Positions 9,584 to 19,624 are shown, numbered from the stretch's first letter. The stretch: DNA of 42,734 bases from Catenovulum maritimum (GCF_001050375.1 NZ_KQ130510.1:1-42734); one strand, 5' to 3'. Program-made: numbers and translations. The notes: a model not told the origin generated them from the letters alone.

Positions 9584-9851
9584 TGGTTTCTCTTTATCTA
9601 CTTGCGCTTTAAATATAGCGCCTATTCAGAGTATCTACAATTAACGCTTTTTAGTATTCTGTCCTAATCAGAATGAGCTTTATCTACTATATAAAGTGTC
9701 ACACGATTTAAATGTTTTGCAAAGAATAAAAATTATTCCACACTGTACCGTTCAATTTTACGGCTCAAGTAGGCTGCTAGTATCAGTATTCTAGTAAATC
9801 ACGATTTAGATTCTTAGGATTTAACCTGTTGCCTATAGTAAATATAGACAA

Positions 9852-9882
9852 TTTTAGGTGGAAAGGGGATTTCCACCTAAAA
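9852..9882 (-). terminator. Terminator hairpin after the chemoreceptor gene
   Basis: Perfect 13-bp stem TTTTAGGTGGAAA / TTTCCACCTAAAA with a 5-base loop, starting 3 bases beyond the chemoreceptor stop on the minus strand. Confidence 0.75.
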
Positions 9883-9885
9883 ATT

Positions 9886-11940
9886 TTATTTAGCTATGCG
9901 AAATTCAAGTATATATTGATTAAGCTTAGATCCTGTCTCTTCTAGTTCTTTAGATGCTTGCTTGGTCGTATTGGTTTTGTTAGATACTCTATCTGCATCA
10001 TCTCTAATCGCGATTATGCGTTCATTGATTTCATTGGAAACACTCGTTTGTTCCTCTGCAGCCGTTGCTATTTGAATTGCCATTTGCATTACCTGGTCGA
10101 GTTCTTGTTTCATTATAGAAAACGCTTCTGCACTTTTTACCACTAATTCAACAGCAGCCTGGCCTTCTTTTTGTAATAACGCCATATTCGTAGTTGCGTT
10201 ATTCGCGCCATTCTGTAATGTTTCAATTTGCTTTTTAATTTGCTCTGTCGACTCTTGTGTGCGGCTTGCTAAGCTTCTAACCTCATCCGCTACAACAGCA
10301 AACCCTCGGCCTTGTTCACCGGCTCTAGCAGCTTCTATGGCCGCATTTAAGGCGAGTAGATTGGTTTGTTCAGCAATCCCTTGGATAACGTTTAATACAT
10401 TTCCAATTAGGCTCGCTTCTTGATTCAGTTGCTCTACCACTTGACTCGTTTTGCCTAATTCAAGCGTTAAGTTTTCCATTGTTAATTTACTAACATCCGC
10501 ATTTTTAGCACTGCTTATTGAGATTTCATGAGCCTTATGTACGGTTTCAGAGGTTGTACTCGCCATGTTTGCAACTTCACTAATCGTGGTTGCCATTTGA
10601 TTGATCGCCACAGAGATGCTGTCAGTTGCTTGCAGCTGACTATTTGATAAATGAGATGACTCGTTCATTTCAGATGATACTATATTTGTTTTGTCTAGGA
10701 TCGTCTGCGCTTCTATAGTTACCCCTTTTAAGGTTTGGTTAAAGTTAGCTATCAAACTATTGAAACTTGTTGCGACTTCCGCTAATTCATCAGTACCACT
10801 TTGATTCAGCTTAATGGACATATCTTTACTCTCTGCTAGTTCTGAGCACGAATGTACGACGGCTTTTAGTGGACCCGTAATGCTACGAGCAATAACGTAA
10901 GAAACGGCAGAAATTAGCACTATCAAAATGATTAGAAACGCGAGCGTTTGGTATACTAAAAATTGAGAATCAGCTAAAAGTTTGTTTTTATTTTCTACTA
11001 ACTCATCAGAAACAACTTTTGTTGTTTCTTCATATATGTCAAATACATCACTTGTTATTGCATCCCAATCTATTGATGGGTCGATCTTTAATGGTTGATT
11101 AACCGTTTTATAGATATTACTTCGCGCTTGTAAGCCAATTTGCTCTGCAATTTTATAATTTTTATCATTTAACATATTTTGGTATGCGTTTAGTGCAGTT
11201 GGTGATGCAAAGCTTCTAAATAGCTCTAAATCGCTTTGGGTTTTGGTTGCACCTCGAAATATCTCACCGAAAATATAAACATCAAGTCTCATGTTTTTTG
11301 CCGAAAAAACGAAACTATTGTGAAATGTATTTTCTACATTGGCAGCGATTAGGTAGTAGTAAGCATTCGCTAATTTTCCAAGCGTTTCATTTTGAGTTGA
11401 AATAACCACAATTTCACTGAGTGACAACAATAGACTTCTGATCGTACGCGTCATCTCATACATAGTATGTAGATCTCCGCCAAGCTCTTTTTTGAAGTCT
11501 TTGCTTAAATGTTGTTTTTTATCTGCGGCTTGACGATAGTATTTAAAGTTATTAATGGATACTTTTATTGCTTTTATCTGGTTATGTAGTAGTGAAAATT
11601 GAGATAAGGCTTCGTCTTGGTTGTTCACAAATTTAAGAAACAGTGCTTCTTTTTGTTGAGCTGCCTGTCTCGCATTAAGCATTTTTCGTCGATAAAACTC
11701 AGTTTTTTCAGGGCTACTATCTATATATAGTCGGCTGTAAAATGTTTCTTTTAAAGTTTGAGAAATATAAGGTGTTGTGACGTCCGCATAGTTAAGTACT
11801 ACATCTAATGATTTTATTTTATTTTGTTCATCAAATGCTCGATTGAGCCTTTCTATTGATAAGCCTAATGTTGCAATCAATGGGATGAGGACGAGTACAG
11901 TAATACGAGTTTTAATTTTTAAATTATTTAAGAATTTCAT
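9886..11940 (-). CDS. Methyl-accepting chemotaxis protein with NIT-like sensor domain
   Basis: An inner-membrane chemoreceptor of 684 residues. A first membrane helix (about 10-26) is followed by a ~300-residue periplasmic helical domain that resembles NIT sensor domains, a second membrane helix (about 328-350), a HAMP domain ([21 protein letters not shown]) and a long cytoplasmic coiled coil. The signalling tip is canonical ([23 protein letters not shown]). The start chosen is ATG 11940, preceded by AGAGTGAC; an upstream in-frame ATG at 11991 has no ribosome site and adds 17 polar residues. It lies within the agar region, and the TTGTTAACAA palindrome is in its upstream gap, so response to an agar-derived signal is plausible but unproven. 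Confidence 0.85.
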   Translation of the reverse strand: MKFLNNLKIKTRITVLVLIPLIATLGLSIERLNRAFDEQNKIKSLDVVLNYADVTTPYISQTLKETFYSRLYIDSSPEKTEFYRRKMLNARQAAQQKEALFLKFVNNQDEALSQFSLLHNQIKAIKVSINNFKYYRQAADKKQHLSKDFKKELGGDLHTMYEMTRTIRSLLLSLSEIVVISTQNETLGKLANAYYYLIAANVENTFHNSFVFSAKNMRLDVYIFGEIFRGATKTQSDLELFRSFASPTALNAYQNMLNDKNYKIAEQIGLQARSNIYKTVNQPLKIDPSIDWDAITSDVFDIYEETTKVVSDELVENKNKLLADSQFLVYQTLAFLIILIVLISAVSYVIARSITGPLKAVVHSCSELAESKDMSIKLNQSGTDELAEVATSFNSLIANFNQTLKGVTIEAQTILDKTNIVSSEMNESSHLSNSQLQATDSISVAINQMATTISEVANMASTTSETVHKAHEISISSAKNADVSKLTMENLTLELGKTSQVVEQLNQEASLIGNVLNVIQGIAEQTNLLALNAAIEAARAGEQGRGFAVVADEVRSLASRTQESTEQIKKQIETLQNGANNATTNMALLQKEGQAAVELVVKSAEAFSIMKQELDQVMQMAIQIATAAEEQTSVSNEINERIIAIRDDADRVSNKTNTTKQASKELEETGSKLNQYILEFRIAK

Positions 11941-12151
11941 AATGTCACTCTGTTTAAGATCGGCAGTATTTTCATACCCTGTTTTTATCATTGTTTGAAA
12001 TATGAATCACAATGAAGACTACAGCCTAGGCTATGCATATACTCTAATAACTATCTTTAGCAAAATTGTAGTCTCTAATTTTAATATTAGCGAATACCCG
12101 AAGTACCTTATCTTTATGTATTTAAATGGTTTAGTTTAAATTTTTTGTAAC

Positions 12152-12167
12152 TGTGTTTTAGATCAAA
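12152..12167. promoter_or_regulatory. Weak CRP-like site upstream of the chemoreceptor
   Basis: TGTGTTTTAGATCAAA matches TGTGA-N6-TCACA at 8 of 10 fixed positions, about 210 bases before the chemoreceptor start. The rest of the 591-base gap (11941-12531) holds the TTGTTAACAA palindrome and the agarase terminator. Low confidence. Confidence 0.25.
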
Positions 12168-12416
12168 ATACGCGAAATAGATTAGGCCTTCTGGACTTTT
12201 TGAGATGTCTAATTAAAAACTTCTACAAGGTTTTTGCCCTATAGCTGACGTTCATTGTTTCTTGAATCAGCGGAGTGCTATTGTAATTTTGTTACTACTG
12301 TTGCCAGTATCAGATGCGATATCGAGAACAAAAGAGGGATTAGTATTTAACATAATTAGGTGCTTCATTTTTGGAATTTACAACACTTTATCATTTGTTT
12401 TGTTTGTTGTTAACAA

Positions 12417-12426
12417 TTTTTAATGT
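12417..12426. promoter_or_regulatory. TTGTTAACAA operator candidate
   Basis: An exact copy of the 10-bp core found before the cycloisomerase operon and GH117. It lies downstream of the agarase terminator and about 480 bases upstream of the chemoreceptor start, so the chemoreceptor is the only gene it could control in the usual way. Confidence 0.45.
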
Positions 12427-12474
12427 TTCGCTGGGTAGAATTTTATATGAAGTGGGCAGGGGTCATTGATATAA

Positions 12475-12504
12475 AAAGTAACCGACGTCCGTATCAGTTA
12501 CTTT
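12475..12504 (-). terminator. Terminator of the agarase gene
   Basis: Read on the minus strand, stem AAAGTAAC/GTTACTTT with a 14-base loop, followed by TTATAT, about 28 bases after the agarase stop. Confidence 0.6.
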
Positions 12505-12531
12505 GGGGAGATAGTTAATTATATATCTTGG

Positions 12532-14931
12532 TTATTTCTCTTGTTTGAGATCACCAAACCTTCTTTCATAAAGCTCTGTATGAAGTTCTCTCGCTGCTTT
12601 GACCATAGCGTTATACGGAATATCAGTTACAGAAACAAAGCCTACATTATAGTTCTCACCATCATAAGCTCGGCCTGTAATTGGCGAGTCTAAGTACTGG
12701 AACCAATGAGCACCGATAAAGTAATTATTATCGATAATTGAATGCATGTAGTCTTTGTACATTCTTGCTCTATCTTCTTGAGTTGCTGCATGGATTAATC
12801 CAGGGTGGAAGAAACCTGAAGCTGTTGTACCCATATGGAATTCACCTATTACAGTTGGCATATCTAACTCTTCTAAGAATTTCCATTTTTTCGGAGTTAA
12901 GCCTTCTTTGTATAAATTGAAGCTAACAACATCAACATATTTTTTAGAGGCTTGAACAACTGGCATAGGCATGCCCCAGTCAGCAAACCTAACGCCCATG
13001 TATAAGTGGTTAGGTAAATACTTCTCCAATGTGGTATCTACAATGCGGAAGTATTCGCTTGCATATTCATATAAAAGTTGTGAGTAATCAGCAATTTGAG
13101 CTTTATTGTTGGTATCTAATTTGCTATTGAATCCACCTTTTTGGAAGATATCCCAGCTAGGAATTGAAAGGTTCCAAGCTTGGTTTAATTTACTGATATC
13201 ACCATATTTAGCTTTCATTTTCTCAGTGAACATGTTTTTGGTTGGAGACTGTTTGCCATCTCGAGTTAGCGTATGAATTACAATACCAAGCTCAGTCACT
13301 TTTGATTCAGGACGACCCCAGCTTTTCTCGTTATCAATGAAGACACCGACACACCAAGGGCTATTGTCTACTTCTTTGGCAATTTGCTTAATTGTTACTT
13401 CAGCTCTTTCAGCAAATAATGGGTCAAATACGTCTGGTAAACCACCCCAGAAATCATTACCACTAGAAACCGTTTTAAAGTCACCTATGATCCAACCATT
13501 AGCAAAATATGGAATACGATCATTGTCGTAGTACATAGGGTCAATCCAGTTACCAAAAGAGGTGAAACCCCAGCTTAGCATGCGATCAACAGTTACTTTA
13601 GACCAATCGTTAAGGTATGAATAAGGTGTTGTTTCACCGTATTTACGCTCTAAATTTGCCATGTAGAAGCTAAATACTTCACCTTTTTGTAATGGCCCTG
13701 AGTGAGCAGAGCGACGGTAGCCAAAATTATTTGCTAAAGGATGATCGTAATCTTCAGGTAACCACTCAAACATATCAGCACGAGTTTCTGAAACTAAATG
13801 ACGTGTACCCGTTGCACTTTTTGGCGGTGGGTTTAAGCCTTGAGAATCTTCAGGTGTTACGTCAGATGAAGTTCGTTTATTGATAGCGGCTTGATCAAAA
13901 TCGTAACCGGTTAAAGTCGTCGCGTTAGACATACGAACATTGTCTATACCGGTTGTAAAATACAGATAACCTTCTGGATCAACTAGAGACCATTTTTCAC
14001 CTACTTTCTCTGTTCGGAAATAACCTGTCGCTTCTAACTTAGGACCTGATTTCCAACCACTAAATTTAGAGCGGTCAGCAATTTTTTCACCATTGTTTAG
14101 ACGCTTTATTTCCTTATCTTTAACGGCTAATAATTCATCCATAGAATGGATTTTTTCTTCATACTCTAAGCGAGTTGGTTGACCAAATTTATCAACAATA
14201 TGTTTTAAATAATCTGGGTTCATTTTTGGATGAGGCATTAATCGAACATTGTCGATAGTGACCTCTTTATCATGCAAATTGTATTGAACACTTAAAGAGA
14301 TACGCTTGATGCCAGAAGTATCTAAATTTTTGTTACCCCACATCCAGATGAATTGTACATCGTCTGTATCCCATGTTTCAGGGTTAGAACGTAAACCAGA
14401 ACTTAAATTTAATTCTACTTTTTCGCTATGTGCGTTGTTAGGGCTACCTAGATCATGGCCGGCCATTTTTGAATAATATGTTTTCGCATCGCCAACCGGT
14501 ACGTTGACACTACGAGTGTAAACTTGACCATTTTTGTCATATACATTTAAAAACAGTTGAGTTGAATACTGACCTTGGTTTGATATATCAAAAGCAATAC
14601 TAAAACTCTTGTATTTGCTCCAGTCCCAAACACCATTTTCTGGCACAAAATCAACAGAGGTCCATTCATGTTTAGCTGAATTAAATTTCACATTCAGCGC
14701 TTTGCTGCCATTTTGATCGGTTAATTCTGTTTTCGCATTCGCTGTTTTAACTTGAAGTGGGATACTGGTATTTTCAAAATCAAATAAGATTTGCTCTTTT
14801 TTGATTTCTTTTTCGACTTTCGCAGTAGTTTCACTTGACTGGCAAGCAACTAAAGCTGTCGATAATATAGAGAAAGCTGAGATTTGTATCACTTGTCGCA
14901 ATTTAGCTAAATTGCATCTTGGACCTTTCAT
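12532..14931 (-). CDS. GH50 beta-agarase, outer-membrane lipoprotein
   Basis: A 799-residue beta-agarase of family GH50, which cleaves beta-1,4 bonds of agar or neoagaro-oligosaccharides, typically giving neoagarobiose. The N-terminus has a lipoprotein signal with lipobox LVAC (C30). The residue after Cys is Gln, which predicts outer-membrane anchoring. A carbohydrate-binding-like beta domain (about 45-230) precedes the (beta/alpha)8 catalytic domain. The two catalytic glutamates appear as E535 (FIDNEKSWG) and E697 (VIGEFHMG), nearly the positions given for Saccharophagus Aga50D. The start is ATG 14931, 8 bases after AAGG; the in-frame GTG at 14940 overlaps that site. It is divergent from the GH117 gene, and its own terminator follows. 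Confidence 0.92.
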   Translation of the reverse strand: MKGPRCNLAKLRQVIQISAFSILSTALVACQSSETTAKVEKEIKKEQILFDFENTSIPLQVKTANAKTELTDQNGSKALNVKFNSAKHEWTSVDFVPENGVWDWSKYKSFSIAFDISNQGQYSTQLFLNVYDKNGQVYTRSVNVPVGDAKTYYSKMAGHDLGSPNNAHSEKVELNLSSGLRSNPETWDTDDVQFIWMWGNKNLDTSGIKRISLSVQYNLHDKEVTIDNVRLMPHPKMNPDYLKHIVDKFGQPTRLEYEEKIHSMDELLAVKDKEIKRLNNGEKIADRSKFSGWKSGPKLEATGYFRTEKVGEKWSLVDPEGYLYFTTGIDNVRMSNATTLTGYDFDQAAINKRTSSDVTPEDSQGLNPPPKSATGTRHLVSETRADMFEWLPEDYDHPLANNFGYRRSAHSGPLQKGEVFSFYMANLERKYGETTPYSYLNDWSKVTVDRMLSWGFTSFGNWIDPMYYDNDRIPYFANGWIIGDFKTVSSGNDFWGGLPDVFDPLFAERAEVTIKQIAKEVDNSPWCVGVFIDNEKSWGRPESKVTELGIVIHTLTRDGKQSPTKNMFTEKMKAKYGDISKLNQAWNLSIPSWDIFQKGGFNSKLDTNNKAQIADYSQLLYEYASEYFRIVDTTLEKYLPNHLYMGVRFADWGMPMPVVQASKKYVDVVSFNLYKEGLTPKKWKFLEELDMPTVIGEFHMGTTASGFFHPGLIHAATQEDRARMYKDYMHSIIDNNYFIGAHWFQYLDSPITGRAYDGENYNVGFVSVTDIPYNAMVKAARELHTELYERRFGDLKQEK

Positions 14932-14973
14932 ATGTTTCACCTTAAATATAATATGACGGGTATTACTTGTTAA

Positions 14974-14985
14974 TAGTTAACAAAA
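14974..14985. promoter_or_regulatory. Degenerate copy of the TTGTTAACAA operator before the agarase
   Basis: ATAGTTAACAAA keeps the central GTTAACAA of the shared palindrome and lies 43 bases before the agarase start codon. It is one of several possible sites in the 378-base divergent promoter region 14932-15309. Confidence 0.35.
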
Positions 14986-15102
14986 TGTTTTGCTTTTTGT
15001 AAAGTAAATAAGCATTTATTTTTCGGTTTTTAATGTTCACGGTTATTGTGACAAGCAAGCTTTATTTTTAATGATCCTTTAAAAACAATCACTTGAAAAT
15101 AA

Positions 15103-15121
15103 ATTGATGATTATCATTATT
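15103..15121. promoter_or_regulatory. Fur-box-like sequence in the agarase/GH117 divergent promoter region
   Basis: The segment with GATTATCATTAT matches one and a half of the three Fur hexamers (about 14 of 19 positions of the classical consensus). It could link agar genes to iron status, but A/T-rich DNA gives such matches by chance. Confidence 0.25.
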
Positions 15122-15135
15122 TTAAAACAATTAAA

Positions 15136-15147
15136 ATTGTTAACAAT
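15136..15147. promoter_or_regulatory. Palindromic operator candidate (ATTGTTAACAAT) before GH117
   Basis: Identical 12-bp palindrome to the one at 2805-2816. It is followed by ATATACA and, 9 bases further on, TGTATAT, an imperfect inverted pair. It lies 163 bases before the GH117 start. Confidence 0.58.
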
Positions 15148-15309
15148 ATACATTTATTGGTGTATATTCAATTAATGTTTTTATTGTTTTAGTTTTTTAT
15201 TTGTCTATTTAGTTATAGGCGGCTAAAACTAAGGTTGCAAATTTCAGCATCTCAGACCAGTCTTAATGATGTGGTTGCTAAGTAATATAGGTTCTATAGA
15301 GGTTTTAAT

Positions 15310-16389
15310 ATGTCGGATAAAAAATTAAGTCTTGCCAGTAAAAGAGCTTTAGAGCGGGGCTATGATCAGAAAGATTCACAATGGTTAATTGAATTTGATG
15401 TAGAACCTTTAAAAGGCGATTTCGAATATCAAGAAGGTGTGATTAGGCGAGATCCAACCGCTGTTATTTCTGTTGATGGTGTATATCACGTTTGGTATAC
15501 CAAAGGTGAAGGTGAGACGGTTGGTTTTGGTTCAGATAATTTAAATGATAAAGTTTTTCCTTGGGACTTAACCGAGGTATGGCACGCAACTTCTGAAGAT
15601 GGTGTTACCTGGAAAGAGCAAGGCAGAGCGATTGGTGCCGGTGAGCAAGGTCAATTTGATGACAGAGCTGTATTCACCCCTGAAGTTTTAGAGCATGAAG
15701 GTCGTTATTACCTAGTTTATCAAACTGTTAAAACGCCTTATACCAATCGTCAGTATGAAGAAATTGCAATGGCACATGCGGATTCCCCGTTTGGTCCTTG
15801 GACTAAGTTAGATGCGCCAATCTTAAGCCCTTCAAAAGATGGTGAATGGTTAGGTGATGAAGATAGCCGTTTTCAAGTTAAGAGTAAGGGTAGTTTCGAC
15901 AGCCACAAGGTTCACGATCCATGCTTGATGTATTTTAACAATCAATTTTTCCTTTACTACAAAGGCGAAACTATGGGTGAAGGGATGAATTTTGGTGGTC
16001 GTGAAATAAAGCATGGTGTTGCCATAGCAGATAATATTTTTGGACCTTATATCAAATCAGAATATAACCCTATTTCTAACTCTGGTCATGAAGTCGCGGT
16101 TTGGCATGTGAATGGCGGTATTGCTTCATTAATAACAACTGACGGACCTGAAAAAAATACGATTCAATGGGCTGCTGATGGGATTAACTTTGAAATTATG
16201 TCTCATATCAAAAGCGCGCCTGAAGCCTTAGGTATATATCGTTCCCCTGTCCACGAAGAAAATCAATTGCCTAATTTAAATTGGGGTTTGTGTCATAAAT
16301 ATGATGAAAGCTGGAACTGGAATTATATTTGTCGCTATAAAATTAAACGCCAAATTTTAGATTCAGGTACTTTTCAAAATTCCAATTAA
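15310..16389 (+). CDS. GH117 alpha-1,3-(3,6-anhydro)-L-galactosidase (neoagarobiose hydrolase)
   Basis: A 359-residue five-bladed beta-propeller enzyme that splits neoagarobiose into 3,6-anhydro-L-galactose and D-galactose. It matches the Saccharophagus enzyme almost throughout: IRRDPTAV (catalytic Asp D48), [33 protein letters not shown] (D203), [18 protein letters not shown] and NSGHEVAVW (H260). The N-terminal motif [15 protein letters not shown] is the helix-turn-helix-like dimer arm of this family. No signal peptide is present, so it acts in the cytoplasm and its disaccharide must be imported by transporters outside the window. Ribosome site GAGG is 8 bases upstream. Its product feeds the operon at 2872-7271. 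Confidence 0.95.
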   Translation: MSDKKLSLASKRALERGYDQKDSQWLIEFDVEPLKGDFEYQEGVIRRDPTAVISVDGVYHVWYTKGEGETVGFGSDNLNDKVFPWDLTEVWHATSEDGVTWKEQGRAIGAGEQGQFDDRAVFTPEVLEHEGRYYLVYQTVKTPYTNRQYEEIAMAHADSPFGPWTKLDAPILSPSKDGEWLGDEDSRFQVKSKGSFDSHKVHDPCLMYFNNQFFLYYKGETMGEGMNFGGREIKHGVAIADNIFGPYIKSEYNPISNSGHEVAVWHVNGGIASLITTDGPEKNTIQWAADGINFEIMSHIKSAPEALGIYRSPVHEENQLPNLNWGLCHKYDESWNWNYICRYKIKRQILDSGTFQNSN

Positions 16390-16431
16390 TTTAACTATAT
16401 ATTGATTATTAGGCAGTTATATTTCTATATT

Positions 16432-16472
16432 AAGCTTCAAATTTTATAATAATCCAAATTTGAAGCTTTTTT
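16432..16472 (+). terminator. Rho-independent terminator between GH117 and the sugar kinase
   Basis: A perfect 13-bp stem AAGCTTCAAATTT / AAATTTGAAGCTT with an 11-base loop, then TTTT. It separates the two transcription units or attenuates read-through into the kinase gene. Confidence 0.85.
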
Positions 16473-16540
16473 AGCTATACTACCCCCTATTAGTGCAGTT
16501 CATTCACTGCGTTTGTTTTAATTTATATTATGGTGTGATT

Positions 16541-17464
16541 ATGGGTTCTTTATTGGCGCTTGGCGAAGGTATGGTTGAGTTAAAGCTTGACGAAACAGGC
16601 CAATTAATTCAAAAGTTTGCAGGTGATACTTTAAATGCTGCTATTTATGCGAAAAGATGGGCACCGAGCTTAGACGTATATTTTTATTCTGCCTTGGGCA
16701 AGGATATGTTCAGCGAGCAGATGCATCATTATTTAGAGTCAGAGTCTCTTAAAACGGATTGTATCTTAACTAGCCCTGATGCGAATATCGGGATCTACGC
16801 AATACAAACAGATGATACAGGTGAGCGTTCTTTTACATATTGGCGTAAAGAGTCTGCTGCAACTCAAATGATTCAGTTGCTACAAGATGATGGTGGTAGT
16901 AAGAGACTGGTTCAAGCTGACTGCGTTTTCTTTAGTGGTATTTCTCTAGCTATCTTATCTGAATCGGATAAAGAGCAATTGCTCACCGTTTTAGCTGAAC
17001 TGAAGGAGCAGGGTTGTAAAATCGCTTTTGATCCTAATTACCGCGCGAGAATGTGGCGCGATGAAGCGCATGCTAAAGAGTGGATGTCTAAAGCTTACTT
17101 GTTAGCTGATATTGTTTTGCCTGGTTTAGATGAACATGAAGATTTATTTGGACATACTAGTATTCAGGATGTTGTAGACTTTATGCAGCAGCATGAGGTT
17201 GCAGAGTATGTTATCAAAGCTGGAAAAGATGGTGTTTACGCTTATAACCAGGAAACGAATTGTCACATTGAGTTTAATCCTGCGCCAACTCAAGTCGATT
17301 CTACTGCTGCTGGTGATTCATTCGCTGGTACTTATTTGGCTTCTAGGGTATCGGGTGAGACTTTACTTGTTTCTATCCAAAACGCGGATAAGGTTGCAAG
17401 AGAAGTTGTACAACACAGAGGTGCTATCGTGGACTCTAAAATATTCAATGCTAAGTTTAAATAA
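16541..17464 (+). CDS. kdgK: PfkB-family sugar kinase, probable 2-keto-3-deoxygluconate kinase
   Basis: A ribokinase-family kinase of 307 residues, with the N-terminal LALGEGMVEL strand, the substrate stretch FAGDTLNAAIYAKRW, and the C-terminal anion hole DSTAAGDSFAG with catalytic base D259. It resembles KdgK, which phosphorylates KDG to KDPG. This fits the products of the anhydrogalactose operon. I start it at ATG 16541, where the family's conserved strand begins; an in-frame upstream start at 16493 adds 16 unrelated residues. No KDPG aldolase gene is in the window, so the final step must be encoded elsewhere. Confidence 0.82.
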   Translation: MGSLLALGEGMVELKLDETGQLIQKFAGDTLNAAIYAKRWAPSLDVYFYSALGKDMFSEQMHHYLESESLKTDCILTSPDANIGIYAIQTDDTGERSFTYWRKESAATQMIQLLQDDGGSKRLVQADCVFFSGISLAILSESDKEQLLTVLAELKEQGCKIAFDPNYRARMWRDEAHAKEWMSKAYLLADIVLPGLDEHEDLFGHTSIQDVVDFMQQHEVAEYVIKAGKDGVYAYNQETNCHIEFNPAPTQVDSTAAGDSFAGTYLASRVSGETLLVSIQNADKVAREVVQHRGAIVDSKIFNAKFK

Positions 17465-17496
17465 ACTTACTCTTCAACTTTAGCTCGACCTCATAT

Positions 17497-17535
17497 AGCT
17501 AAAGCTTTGTAATTCATACAAGCTTTAGCTTTTTT
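17497..17535 (+). terminator. Rho-independent terminator after kdgK
   Basis: Stem AGCTAAAGCTT/AAGCTTTAGCT followed by five further T, 33 bases after the kinase stop. Confidence 0.88.
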
Positions 17536-17599
17536 GTTTATAAACTATCAAGACTTCAAACAAACCTAGGTTAGCTATTTCACCAACCTAAATTGTTTA

Positions 17600-19624
17600 T
17601 TAGAATTGGTAATTAACTTTTACTCTTATACTACGAGGCTCTAGTGGATGGTAGTGAATATCTTCAACTGGTGAGCTTTCTGCTTTTAATTGTGATTCAT
17701 AGTAATATTCAATGTCATGATCTCCACTATCTAATAGATTCATAACTTCTAGTGCCAACCCTGCTTTATGCCACTGATAGCCTAAAGAAAAATTTATATT
17801 TTGGGTACTCGAGCCATTAATTTGGTTATAACTGTCGAGTGCTCTTGGTGCAAAGTATCTATATCTGAGAGCAGCCTGCCAGCCATGTTTTGTTACATAG
17901 TTGATGCCTGCGCTTGCTACAAAAGGTAATGCACCATCTATATATTTACCTTCTTCTAACACTGTATCTGAGTATCTTGCTTTGGTCCAAGCTAGCTCTA
18001 AGTCTATGTTCCAGTGGTGCTCAAACCAATAATAGCCGCTAAACTCAACACCAGACCTAGTTGATGGCCTGCTTGGCTCTGTATTGCCTGCATCACCTAC
18101 AAATAAAAGTTCTGAGTCTAGATCTAGCATCCATATCGCAGCTGAAATGTTTAAATTTTCATTATTATGCCAACGGAATCCTGTTTCCGCTCCAAAAGAT
18201 GAAACTAAAATATCTACAGCATCTTGCTTTAGCGTTGCGCCGCGGGCATCGTTTGAATGGTATCCTTCGCCGCTACTTAAATATAATTCTAAATTATCAT
18301 TCCATTGATAACTTAAATTTGCTTTCAAGCTGACTAAGCCGTCGTTTTCTTTTCCGCTGTCGGCTGCTTGTTGGCTTTCTACTTTTAAAGCAAAGTAGTC
18401 ATAACGTGCGCCTAGAGTTAAGCGCAGCGCCTCATTTAACTCAACACCTAATTGGCTCCATAATCCAATGGAGTATTCATCGACTTTATCTTGTTTGAGT
18501 GTGTTGTAAGCGATTTTATTTTCTGTTTGGTATAGCCCCACTTGGTTAATGCGGTCGAAGCGAGTTTGTAATCCTGAGATAATTTTTATCGGCTTGTTAA
18601 ACCAGCTCAGGTAGTCAGAGCTTTTTAATTCACCGCCTAATATCTGGCGCTTATCGACTTGTTGAAATTGATCCCCTTGCTCTGGGTTATCTAAGAAATA
18701 AGTAAAATTAGAAAATAACTCTAATTCAGAATCAATGAGATAAGCCGATGCATCCCAATCATTTTTTTGCCAGTTGGCTGATAAGCTATAACGTTTGCTT
18801 TTGCCGCCTAAATTAGTATCTAAAGAACCGTACTCTGTGATTAAGCCTTGGTTTATAGCTCTAGTCGGTATTTGATCGGCTGATTGCCAAGTGTTTTGAT
18901 ATAGCATGGCCGTTATAGAGAATGACTCATTGGCTTGGTTTGAGCTGAGTCTCATTATTAAATTGGTTTTATTAATGTTTTCATCAACATCATCCCAAGG
19001 ACCTGAGTAGTATTGTTTTTCTCCACCGAGTAAAAGTTGATACTGGTTTAATTGGGTCGAAGCTGCGGCAAATAATCTTTTATATTGAAACTCGCCAAGC
19101 GTTAAGCTTGCTTGTGGTGATTGATTCACATTCATTAGATTAAAGTGAGCTGCGCCTGCAGAAGAAAAATCACCTACATCAGCATAGTAACTGCCTTTTC
19201 TGTATTGAATGCTAGCAATTAGTTCAGGGATGATGAAATTAAGATCTGTATAGCCTTGGCCGTGTCCATGTGTTCGCATATTGACCGGCATGCCATCGAT
19301 TGAGGTACTAAAATCTGTGCCATGATCTAAATTAAAACCGCGTAAAAAATATTGATTAGCTTTACCACTACCACTGTGTTGAGTTACAACCATACCCGGA
19401 ACAAACTCTAGAATTTCGCCTGTTCTTAACAGCGGTCGAGTCCCAATTTCTTTATGATTAACATAACCCTGAGAAGCTGAAAGAGATTGGCCGATAGAGT
19501 TTACTTGGTATCCTCTAATATTAATTGTTTCTGTATCTTGTTTATTGTTTGTTTCATGGGCTATAACGCCAGAACTAAGGAAAAATGTAGAAAACAATAT
19601 GTTTTCTAGCGAAGAAAAACGCAT
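17600..19624 (-). CDS. TonB-dependent outer-membrane receptor
   Basis: A 674-residue receptor with a signal peptide (cleavage after IAHE or near residue 22) and a TonB-box-like segment (TETINIRGY). The plug domain contains LEFVPGMVVTQHSGSGKANQ and GTDFSTSIDGMPVNMRTHGHGQGYTD, and a 22-strand barrel ends in the expected aromatic residue (VKVNYQF). It is smaller than SusC-type glycan receptors and lacks their N-terminal extension. The Fur box at its promoter suggests uptake of iron or another metal complex. The histidine-rich plug segment (THGHGQGY) may bind ligand or metal. Being among agar genes leaves oligosaccharide uptake possible, but I favour a metal-related substrate. Confidence 0.8.
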   Translation of the reverse strand: MRFSSLENILFSTFFLSSGVIAHETNNKQDTETINIRGYQVNSIGQSLSASQGYVNHKEIGTRPLLRTGEILEFVPGMVVTQHSGSGKANQYFLRGFNLDHGTDFSTSIDGMPVNMRTHGHGQGYTDLNFIIPELIASIQYRKGSYYADVGDFSSAGAAHFNLMNVNQSPQASLTLGEFQYKRLFAAASTQLNQYQLLLGGEKQYYSGPWDDVDENINKTNLIMRLSSNQANESFSITAMLYQNTWQSADQIPTRAINQGLITEYGSLDTNLGGKSKRYSLSANWQKNDWDASAYLIDSELELFSNFTYFLDNPEQGDQFQQVDKRQILGGELKSSDYLSWFNKPIKIISGLQTRFDRINQVGLYQTENKIAYNTLKQDKVDEYSIGLWSQLGVELNEALRLTLGARYDYFALKVESQQAADSGKENDGLVSLKANLSYQWNDNLELYLSSGEGYHSNDARGATLKQDAVDILVSSFGAETGFRWHNNENLNISAAIWMLDLDSELLFVGDAGNTEPSRPSTRSGVEFSGYYWFEHHWNIDLELAWTKARYSDTVLEEGKYIDGALPFVASAGINYVTKHGWQAALRYRYFAPRALDSYNQINGSSTQNINFSLGYQWHKAGLALEVMNLLDSGDHDIEYYYESQLKAESSPVEDIHYHPLEPRSIRVKVNYQF

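Noticed and set aside
17193-17483. 96-codon frame overlapping the 3' end of kdgK
   Set aside because: It is a shifted reading of the kinase gene; the PfkB signature is intact in the main frame.
17600-19624. SusC-type agar oligosaccharide receptor
   Set aside because: Too short, no carboxypeptidase-like N-terminal extension, no SusD partner, and a Fur box is at its promoter.
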